Assembly (NCBI GenBank): GCA_963682025.1
Contig: OY821517.1
Coordinates: forward strand, 334,719,144-334,783,143
Source: Cordilura impudica
Lineage: Eukaryota; Arthropoda; Insecta; Diptera; Scathophagidae
DNA length: 64,000 nucleotides
Direction: 5' to 3'
Notes under the pieces: generated by a model
Told to the model about the DNA's origin: nothing
Seen by the model: only the letters and a program-made list of their open reading frames with translations
The model's database searches: none
Made by a program: the position numbers and the translations under genes
Shown: positions 55,441-64,000 of the stretch, in pieces
Layout: every line of letters begins with the position of its first letter
Position numbering within the stretch: the stretch's first letter is position 1

Positions 55441-57310
55441 ATTGTAAGAAGTATCTTAAAAAACTACCTTTCTTAAATAAGAACTTTTTCTTTAAAAAGT
55501 ACTTTCTTAAAAAGTCCTTTTTATTAAAAAAGTAATTATACTTGAAAAACTCTCTTATATTAAATAAGTAAATTTTATTAGAAAAGTAAATTTTCTGGAA
55601 CAAGTTTCTTTTCTAAAAAAGTACTTTTTTTAAGTACCTTTTTCTAAAAAAATACATTTCGTTAAAAAAGTACTTTTGATTTATATAGTACTTTTTCTTC
55701 AAAAAGTACCTTTTCTAAAAAAGTACCCTTTCTTAAAAAAGTACCTTCTCTTAAAAGAAACGCTTTCTTAAAAAAGTACTTTTTTTAAGTATATTTTCTT
55801 AACAAGTATTTTTTCTAAAACAGTACGTTCTTAAAATGTACGTTTTCTTTAAAAAGTGCCTCTCCAATAGCACCTTTCTTACAATAGTGACTTAATTTAA
55901 AAAAGTACCTTTACGTAAAATATTACCTTTTTTAAAAAAGCAATTTCCTTAAAAAATTACGTCTTCGTAAAAAAGTACCATTTTATTAAAAGAGTAGGTT
56001 TTTTTAACAAAAAATTTTTTTCTTATTCCTTAAAAAATTTCTTTTTCAGAAAAAATTTGCTTTTCTTAAATAGCATGAACAAGTATCTTTCCCTAAAAAT
56101 ACATATTCTTAAAAAAGTACAATTTCTTAAAAAAGTGTCATTTCTTAAAAAAGTACGTCTTCTTAAAGAAGTGCATTTTCTAAAGAGAACATATTCTTTA
56201 AAAGAGTACCTTTTTTTAAAGTACCATTTCATAAAAAGTACCTTTTCTTAAAAATTACATTTTCTTAAAAAGTACCTTTTATTAAAAAGTATATTTTCTT
56301 AAAAAGTGCTTTTTCTTAAATAGTGCCTTTTCTTAAAAAGTACCTTTTCTTAAAAAGTTTCTTTTCTTAGGAGTACATATTCCTAAAAAAGTAAATTTTC
56401 TTAAAAAAGAACAATTTCTTAGAAAATTATCTTTTCCTAAAAAGTACCTTTTTGAAAGAAGTACCTTTTCTCAAGATTACATATTCTAAATATTCTTAAA
56501 AATAACTCTTTCTTAAAAAAGTAATATTTCTTAAAAAGTACCTTTTCTTAAAATGTATCTTTTCTTAAAAAGTACCTTTTCTCAAAGAAGTACCTTTTCT
56601 TAAGAAAGCATATTATTAAAAAAGTAAATTTTCTTCAAAAAGCTCCATTTCTTAAAACATTGCCTTTTCCTAAAAAGTACCTTTTCTTAAAGAAGTACTT
56701 TTTCTCAAGATTACATATTCTTAAAAAAACCTTTTCTTAAAAAAAACTTTTTCTTAAAAAAGTACTATTTCTTAAAAAGTACCTTTTCTTAAAATGTATC
56801 TTTTCTTAAAATGTGTCTTTTCTTAAAAACGTAAATTTTTTTTTAAACGTGCCCTTATTAAAATCTTGTTTTTCTCAACAAAGTACATTTTCTTAAAGGA
56901 AAAGAACATTTTCTTTAGAAATTCAATTTCTTAAAAGTACCTTTTCTTAAAAAGAAAATTTTTAATAAAAAAACATCTTTTTATTAATGCAAGTAATATT
57001 TTATTAAAAAAGTACATTTTTGTTAAAAAACTGCCTTTTATTATAAAAGTATCCCTACCGAAAAAGCACCATTTCTACGTTTTCCTAAAAAATTACCTTA
57101 TTTTTATTAAAAAGTACATTTTAAATAAAATGTACTTTATGAAATACTTTTCCTTACAAAAAGTAAAATTTTTTTAAAAGTACGTTTTCTTCAAAAAATT
57201 ACCTTTTCTTAAAATAGTACTTTTGATTAAAACAGTCACTTTTCTTATATAAATAAATTTTCTTAAAAAAGTACGTTTTCTTTAGAAAGTACTTTTTTAT
57301 TTGGAAGAAG
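55440..57310. repeat. Minisatellite block 4
   Basis: Long run of diverged aaaaagtaccttttctta units, same orientation as the others. A local duplication around 56450-56600 and 56690-56830 shares ttttctcaagattacatattc and cttaaaatgtatcttttctta. No gene. Confidence 0.9.
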
Positions 57311-57319
57311 TAATAGGTT

Positions 57320-59485
57320 ATAGATTGACTTTCTTGAAACGCCTTAAGATATTTCCAGTGAAATTATGGAATTTAGAATTTCTTTAGAAAATAATATATT
57401 TTTAAAACAATGTGCTCGATCAGATGATGTCGATCAGATGCTAAGAGTTTGGTGTACATATTTGATATATGAAGACAAATTTAGTGTGTAATTCGTAGAA
57501 CCAATTATAATACAGATGTAGCCAGCCACAAATTTCCAAAAACTCATACCGAAACTTTCTTAAATTTTTGATACAAAAAAAACCTTCGATGAATCATATT
57601 TTGTTTTGATGTTTCAAATTGTTTAATTATTCAGTCGCAATTTAAATAAATCTGCAAGTCATAACTTAACAGTTTCCTGCAGTTGAACTTTTTGTTGGTC
57701 TCAAATTGCAAAACTGCTGCGTTGTTGCTTAATATTGAATAAAGAGAATTTAACTAAATTGGTCAAACTTTCAACAAAAAAAAAAAAGCCTTTGTCCAAA
57801 AATTGTTGATGCAATTGTAAATTCCCTTTTTTTTTAACGCAATATTGAACATTAACCATATTTAAATTATTGCATTTGGTTTGTTATGAAATCCAAAATG
57901 GAACCATTTGACTTTGCGAATAAAAATTCAAGTTTCGAACATCCACATCCACACCTTGCCGTGGGCCATGTGAACAAGAAGTATTGTTTAAAACAAATTT
58001 CACACTTTTTAATAGAAATACCAAAAATTATGTACAAATTTATAATATATATTAATATAATATATATTATTATATATTCTTAAGACAACATTTCTAGGAT
58101 TCAAGATAATTTTTGTTAAAACAAAAAAAAAAATCCTATAAGCGAAATTTTTCTGCAATGTAAGCCGGATATTTAAAGCTTAAGTAATATTAAAGATAAT
58201 TCACTTATTTTTGTTGTTGGCTCTGTTCATCATTTTTACATAAGCTGTTTTTGGGCGCAAATAGTAGAACGTTGATTTCTGTAAATCATTAAGCAATAAA
58301 AAAAATAATTCAGGTCAGTCGTAAACAAAAAAAAATAAAAAAAAAATGGTTAATCATCATAAATACCTTTCAAGACTGACACTACAAAAAACCAAAATAA
58401 AACACTGATAAACTTGATATAAAAAAGCAACAACAAAAAAAAAATTTATAACTTTCAGCTAACAAAGTTATTTGTTTAATTTTTTGAATTCAATTTAATT
58501 TAAAGAAATCATCTTTGAACATGCGAGAAAATCGTTTAGACCTTAAAGTAAATTGTCAGTTTTAAGAGGTTAAGTTTAAAAAATTGTCACATCTGAAGTA
58601 TATTGGTCATTTTATATCAATATTTATTGAAAATTCGAAAATTGGCTTCAATTTCCAAGTAATATTTCAATTTAACAAGACAAGATTGAAATACAATCAG
58701 AAAAACCAGTAAAATTAATTGAAATATTAACAAAATATATATTGAGTTTTCGATAATTGTTCAATTTTTTTTTGTAGAAGAAAGTGTACTTATATTATGT
58801 TAAGAATGTTAAATTGAACCCAACACAATTTCTTACTGTAAATCAAAAAATTTCTGAAAAAAAATTCCTTTTGAGACAATAATTTAAGATATTAAATTTG
58901 TTTTACACTAATTGATTTTTAATATTTTTGTTTGAAAAAACTTGAAGTAAAACATCTTTGCAAAAAAAATTTTTCTTTCTACGATAATAAGTACAAAAAA
59001 ATAATTTTTTGAGGATTTATTTAATATTTATAAAAAAAAAATAAAAAAAAAATTAAGTAAAAAAAAATAATTCTTTTGTAAGTGAAAATAATTTTTCTTG
59101 TAAGTGAAGTAAATTATTTTTCTTTATAAAAATCCAATGAATCTTAAAAAAATTTTGTTTTGTCAAAAATTTTTGTTTGCAAGATTTTGAAACTCAAATA
59201 TTTAAAAAAAAAATTTTCAATTTAAATTCTTAAAAAAAATTTTTTTTGGGGAGATTTATACGAATTTTATGTATAAATTATTTTTCGTAATTTTCGTTTT
59301 CTTTTTAAGATGTTAAATTTGTAATGATTGTGTTAGAAATTAATCAGATATTAAATTTGTTTTAAATTAATGTTTGATTTTTAATATTTTTATTTAAAAA
59401 AACTTGAAACATGAAATCTTTACAAAAATTTTTTTTTAATTATAGTTGTTTTCTATTCGACCTTTCCAAATTTAACTGTAAAAAT
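57320..59485. other. AT-rich sequence
   Basis: The frame at 57886-58083 is fairly GC-rich at its start but has no splice sites or known motif. No feature is supported. Confidence 0.4.
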
Positions 59486-59489
59486 AAAT

Positions 59490-59591
59490 TATTCGAGCTC
59501 GAGGCCTGGGTTTTTCTTTAATTAAAATTCTATCGAAATATTAGAGAATAAAGAATTTTAATTAAAAAAACCCAGGCCTCGAGCTCGAATA
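59490..59591. repeat. GC-rich hairpin, ~40-bp arms
   Basis: Left arm 59490-59530 (tattcgagctcgaggcctgg onward to attaaaattc) and right arm 59553-59591 are reverse complements except for a 2-nt difference in a T run. Loop about 22 nt. The arm tips (cgagctcgaggcctggg) are a marked GC island in AT-rich DNA. It could be a small fold-back insertion or a processed hairpin RNA; size and perfection are compatible with either. Confidence 0.85.
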
Positions 59592-59599
59592 TTTAATTT

Positions 59600-60700
59600 T
59601 TAAAAAAAAAAATTTTTTATATAATTTTTTTTATAAAATTTTTTTTTTATGTTTTATGTATATAAAAATTTTTTTGCAGAGTGAAAAAAGAAATTCTTAT
59701 TGTGGGAGTGAAAAAAGTTATTTTTTCTAAAAAATACAATAAATTTCTAAGAAAAAAATAACTATTTCTGGAAGATTTATTGTCAAAAAAAAATATATCT
59801 TTTAAAGATTTAATCGATATTTATATAAAAAAAATGCAATAAATCTAAAAAAAATATTTTTTTAGTAAATATTTTTGTAGTAAAAATCCAATAAATGTCA
59901 AAAAAAAAAATAAGTTTTTGAAGATTTATGCGATATTTATATAAAAAAAAATTTGCGAAAAAATTAATTTTTTTTTAAAGTTATTTTTATTAAAATATTT
60001 ATTTTTTTTATTAAAATACAACAAATCTTATGAAAAAAAATTTTTAAAAAAAAAATAATTTTTCGTTTTTTTATATATTTATTTTGGAAGTATATTTATT
60101 TTGGAATTAAAAAATTATTTTTTTTATAAAAAGCTTATTATCTTATCTTATCTTATCTTATCTTTTTCAATTTATTTTTTGGAAGTGAAAAAAAAATATT
60201 TTTTATAAAAATCCAATGAATCTTAAAAAAAATTTTGTCAAGAGTTTTTTATTTGAAAGTTTTTTAAACAAAAATATTTAAAAAATATTAAATTTAAATT
60301 CTAAAAAAAAAAAAAATTCTTTTTTTGTAATTTTTGGTTTCATATTTTTTTTAAATAATTTGCGTTAATAGCAATATAATATTTCAAATAATTCACAAGA
60401 ATCTTCTAAATATGAAATTATAGCAAATAAGTCTGTTTTATGGAGATCTCTTGACATTTTCTTTTATAACTTGTGATCCACACGACAGATTTTGCTCATA
60501 ATCAATAACAAACTTCTCGGGAACAGTTTAAATACATAGCAGTAATAAGAAAATTATTTTTTTAAAATTAATTAATCTTCTTAATTAGTTAAATTTTTTA
60601 CATTAAAAAAATATTAAAAATGTTGTAAAAACAGTACGATTTTTTTTTTTAATTGAATAAATAGAAATAGAAACTAAAAACAAGGATTTCAAATAAAAAC
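59600..60700. other. AT-rich sequence with (TATCT)n
   Basis: Four to five copies of ttatc at 60135-60160 and long A/T runs. Nothing else recognised. Confidence 0.45.
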
Positions 60701-60707
60701 TAGCAAG

Positions 60708-61345
60708 GAAATTATAGCCGATTTAGACCGACTATACGATACCCTATACCACGCGTTTAGAGAATAGGTCTTAGGTCTAATTAATTAGGTATAGAAAATA
60801 AGCATAAACAAAATCTGAGTGGAATTTTATTTTTTTTTTTGCCTGCAGTTTTGAAAAAGTTCATATCGCATGCTATATTTATATGTGGATTAGGTGGAAA
60901 AATATACTGATCCTGACCATATTTGGTAGTCCTTATTTTTTGTACAAACATATACAAACTAAATTAATGGATGGATATCATAACACACACACACAAACCC
61001 AATTTTACCGATATCTAGGTGATAATTTGGATTTTATACAATTCATGTCGATCTCATAGCAGTCATTTATATGAGGATTAGGCCTGAAGAAGCACCGAAA
61101 TTCATCAATTTCAATAGCGTTCGTCCTCTGGCCGATAGAAGCTTATATACCACATTTCTTTAATATTTGCGACCAGTAGTTTGATTATAAGGTTTACTTG
61201 GACACACAGACGGCCGCACGGATTCAGAAAGTGATTCTGTATCGATCGGTATAATAAAAGGTGGATGCAAGTCAAATATTTTTAGTAGTTACAAACATCA
61301 GTACAAACTCATTATACACTGACCACAAAGTAGTATAGGGTACAA
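60708..61345 (+). mobile_element. Dispersed fly repeat, copy 7
   Basis: gcaaggaaattatag, mutated palindrome (gccgatttagaccgac), taccctatacca, sub-repeats, cacacagacggccgcacgg (tract degraded), aaagtgattctgtatcgatc, tail gtagtatagggta. Internal deletions relative to copy 5. Confidence 0.82.
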
Positions 61346-61494
61346 AAGCAGTATGTGTTTTTTTAAATTTAAAAATACTTTCATTAAAGCAAAAACTTGG
61401 AGGTATAAATGCATAAATGGATCTAAAAGTTTAAAATTAACGGTGTTTATTAGTGTTGTATCTTCTGAGTTAAAGATGTATGGCATGAAAACTG

Positions 61495-61800
61495 ATTCAT
61501 AACCACACTGCTCGTAAGCCCGGCTTTAGGTGAGTGCGTTAAAGCTTATGTATAAAAAATTTAACTACAATTGTATATGAGATAGACACAGGTTCAAACA
61601 TCACGGCGACCCTAAATGGAAAATTTTCATATGGAAATAATCTAATCAGTTATAACACATAACAATTATTATAATGTTTAATATAATCACTGATGAAGAC
61701 TCAATGCCAGAAACCGGTCTGATTAATACAGAGGAGTTATAGTTTTTAGAAATATTGGTATGCCTTTGTCTTCTCTACCACTCGCTATTAAAAAAATATA
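61495..61800 (+). mobile_element. tRNA-derived SINE-like repeat, copy B
   Basis: cataaccacactgctcgtaag, gctttaggtgagtgcgttaaagc (A-box-like), B-box-like ggttcaaacat (61591-61601), cacggcgaccctaaatgg, catatggaaataatctaatc, the hammerhead-like module, then gaggagttatagtttttagaa and tctctaccactcgctattaaa. Same order as copies A and C; the longest of the three. No target duplication seen. Confidence 0.7.
61684..61725 (+). ncRNA. Hammerhead-like module of SINE copy B
   Basis: taatca (61684-61689), CTGATGA (61690-61696), a 13-nt hairpin region (61697-61709), GAAA (61710-61713), CCGG (61714-61717), UC (61718-61719), tgatta (61720-61725). Outer strands pair over 6 bp. Compared with copy A the closing stem I pair is A-T instead of G-C, a two-sided change that keeps pairing. 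Stem II is weak (one A·C mismatch, A·A at its base). Confidence 0.5.
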
Positions 61801-62440
61801 TTTTATATATATTTTATTGTTTTTGAGTTGTCAATTGCTTCATTTTTATATATAATTTTATTTAACCCTTTACGGAGCAAGTCTATTTTAAATGAGTTTT
61901 TATTCAGGAAAAAATTTAACTAAATTTAAGCTAAATTAATTTCTTTATGGTTTAAAAACAAGCAGTCTGTTGCTGATATTATTGTCTTCCGCGTCTCCAG
62001 GGCATAACCTTCACATTCATTCAAATGGGCTGTATATGAGGGTCTAATTAATAGCAATCAACATTTATAGTAATGATAATAATTAACATAATTTTTTTAA
62101 ACACTTCACTCAAACTGCGAGCTCATGAGAACAAGTTTTCTATTTTTAACTGGAATTACTACAGCAATAGGCCTACTAAGCAACATGGATTTGAATTAGT
62201 CATACATCGTTGGTGGCTTTGTTCCAATATAAAATTTAGTTATACTATGAGCGTCAAAATAATTCGAAAACCTTAGTAACACAGATTAAAAGCTTTATTG
62301 AAATGAAGTAATTAACACAAGATCAAAAAGAAATATAAGGAATTCAAGAATTATTTAATACTGAACTCTGTAAAAACGTTAAGTAAAAGAAATACGGAAC
62401 AGAAAAAATAAATGCAATTATTTAGAAAATGACAAATCTT
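61801..62440. other. AT-rich sequence
   Basis: No gene. The frame at 62073-62276 lacks support. Confidence 0.4.
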
Positions 62441-63469
62441 ATGTGTCAAAATAAAGGAAACAGACAACAGAACTTCAAAACAAAAAGTAAACCTATTAAA
62501 TTTGTTAATATTTGGTTTATTTTCATTTGGCTTTAAGCACCTCATTTAGTCTCTTAGGTATCGACGCGACAAGTTTTTTATATATAGTATATATATATCT
62601 TTAAGTCTGCCTTGCTTGAAATGGCCTTTTGCCTGTTTTTTCTGTCAAGGTGTTCCCACAGATGGTCGATAGGGTTAAGGTTCAGGGACTGAGGCAAATA
62701 ATCAAGTGTCTTAGGACTCCGATACAGTAGCCACTCTTTCACAATTGTATACTTAGGCTTTGGCTCGTTGTCCTGTTGGAGGATCCAGTTTCCAGCCAAG
62801 CCATTGTCCTTCAAAATGGCTAAATAAACCAATTTGTTCATGGTATAAAAACATGATTACCAACACCTGTTGTCGCCATATAGTCCCAAACCATAACTGA
62901 GCCTCCTCCGAGTGTGACAATGTTTGTAACACAGTTTTCTTTGAAGGCTTCGTTCTTAGCACGCCTTATTTTTCCGGGACTTTTCGCTCCGAAAATTTCG
63001 AATTTGCTCTCATCTGTGTATAATATGATTTTCCAAAAAGTTAGAGTTAAATTTTGTTTCCTTTATCGAAATTCATTAGCTAGTTCTGTTTCGCATTGGA
63101 TATGTTATGGCTGTCTGCGTTATGTTTTCTGATAATTTAACTACACTTTAGGCTGGATATGTCTTTACTTCTCTTACTACAGCTCTAATTTCAGTACCAC
63201 TACGACGCTTTGGGCGTCCAGTTATCGGTAAATCTTCAACCTGAAGATTTCGCCATTTCACTGAAGGATTTACTTTTTTCTTTTAAATCTAATATAATTT
63301 TCCGACTATCAGACGCTGTGAGATTATTTTCTTTTGCATATATTTAGTTATTATTAATTAGTGCAAGTCAACTTAAAATGATTTTTAGAAAAGTAAAACA
63401 GCCGTTCAGTACAAATTTGTTACAAAAATCGAAGTAAGTGTTACACTGTTAACTTTATTTTGACACGTA
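62441..63469 (-). mobile_element. Tc1-like transposon remnant, about 1.0 kb
   Basis: Terminal inverted repeats gtgtcaaaataaag (62443-62456) and ctttattttgacac (63453-63466), with TA close outside each (62440-62441, 63468-63469), as expected for TA target duplication. On the minus strand the transposase is readable in pieces: GRPKRRSGTEIRAVVREVKT (about 63230-63160), DESKFEIFGAKSPGKIRRAK (about 63020-62960, first catalytic Asp), LGGGSVMVWDYMATTG, QQDNEPKPKYT (about 62775-62745, second Asp), SLNLNPIDHLWEHL (about 62695-62655). In the last motif the catalytic Glu of NPIE is Asp. Stops and frameshifts, including one near 62840, and a missing N-terminus make it inactive. Confidence 0.9.
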
Positions 63470-63474
63470 AAACC

Positions 63475-64000
63475 TGATGTATTTTCATTTATAATGCGTT
63501 TACATCTAATACTGCGTTTACATCTAAGCAAAATCTAGTATATACGAGATTTCGAGCGAAATCTAGCTCATTTTTACTAGATTTCCCATACAAAACAAAA
63601 TCTAGCTCGTTACTAGATTTGTGCAAAATCTCACAAAATCTTGTCAAACTTGGGCACTACCAAATGATACTACTGTGTTTTTTTAATATTGTAGTAGAAA
63701 ATTACAACGCAGTAACTGAAAAATGTACATTCAAAAACAAAAACATAAACAAACAAGTTGAATAAAAATTAAATAAAATATAAATTATTAATGAAAATGA
63801 CGAATAAGTTATAATTTTTTATATTTATATGTTCCCATCTGCTATATAATAATTGTGCAAAATGCATTTGTTTTTGTTGTTCAAACAATACATTTAACAA
63901 ATGCTGATGTGTTTTTTTCGCAAAATTTCTATTTCAGCTTGTGCTTTTTTCATTCTTGATGCATAATATAATAATAAAATCCATAATTCCATTTTCCTAT
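63475..64000. other. AT-rich sequence with ATCTAG boxes
   Basis: Around 63525-63645 aaaatctag/ctagattt recurs about six times in both orientations (aaaatctagtata, gaaatctagctc, ttactagatttc, aaaatctagctcg, ttactagatttg). It looks like a small palindromic cluster or the end of an unseen element. No gene. Confidence 0.5.

Noticed and set aside
57886..58083. 65-codon frame starting MKSKMEPFDFANK
   Set aside because: First part looks less AT-biased, but it has no splice sites, no family motif and ends in TA-rich low complexity.

Overview
This window is non-coding, AT-rich eukaryotic DNA. Its repeats point to an insect, most likely a fly (Diptera) with a large, repeat-laden genome: Jockey-type and RNase H-bearing LINEs, Tc1-like and piggyBac-like transposons, and families carrying the ACGGACGGACGGACAT-type tract that I associate with fly repeats. 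The species cannot be named from the sequence. There is no intact transposable-element gene and no intact single-exon gene.

The only host coding sequence I can support is two short minus-strand exons, at 29552-29623 and 5648-5751. Both have good splice sites and their reading phases join exactly. They imply one minus-strand gene with an intron of about 23.8 kb between them. I do not recognise the protein. Much of the remaining sequence is therefore probably intronic.

Layout: a minisatellite (2.1-4.9 kb); exon (5.65 kb); a dead RTE-like LINE (7.1-7.8 kb); an inverted pair of ~335-bp repeats, each with a hammerhead-ribozyme-like core (10.2-13.2 kb); an inverted pair of 1.2-1.45 kb repeats (13.6-14.8 and 20.4-21.8 kb) flanking a GTTTAACTAAAC-rich block (15.1-17.8 kb) and a SINE-sized insertion with a target-site duplication; a dead Jockey-like LINE split by a Transib-like element (25.1-27.8 kb); exon (29.55 kb); a long fold-back (30.4-31.1 kb); a second minisatellite block with a 5'-truncated RNase H LINE inside it (31.9-36.2 kb); diverged tandem repeats with a piggyBac-like element in them (38.2-44.3 kb); a Tc1/mariner-like remnant (49.0-49.6 kb); minisatellite blocks three and four, the third holding a 124-bp tandem-repeat element with terminal inverted repeats (52.8-57.3 kb); and a Tc1-like remnant (62.4-63.5 kb). 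Seven sizeable copies and two fragments of one ~0.6-0.8 kb dispersed element lie throughout.

The observation I find most interesting is that two unrelated short repeat families carry hammerhead-ribozyme-like modules. One is the ~335-bp family at 10.3 and 13.0 kb. The other is a probable tRNA-derived SINE at 39.5, 50.3 and 61.7 kb. In both, the core CTGATGA...GAAA...U(H) is followed by a sequence that pairs with the bases just before CTGATGA. In the SINE family the stem I closing pair changes from G-C to A-T between copies. Stem III is a short palindrome in both (CCGG or CAGCTG), which would favour dimeric ribozymes.
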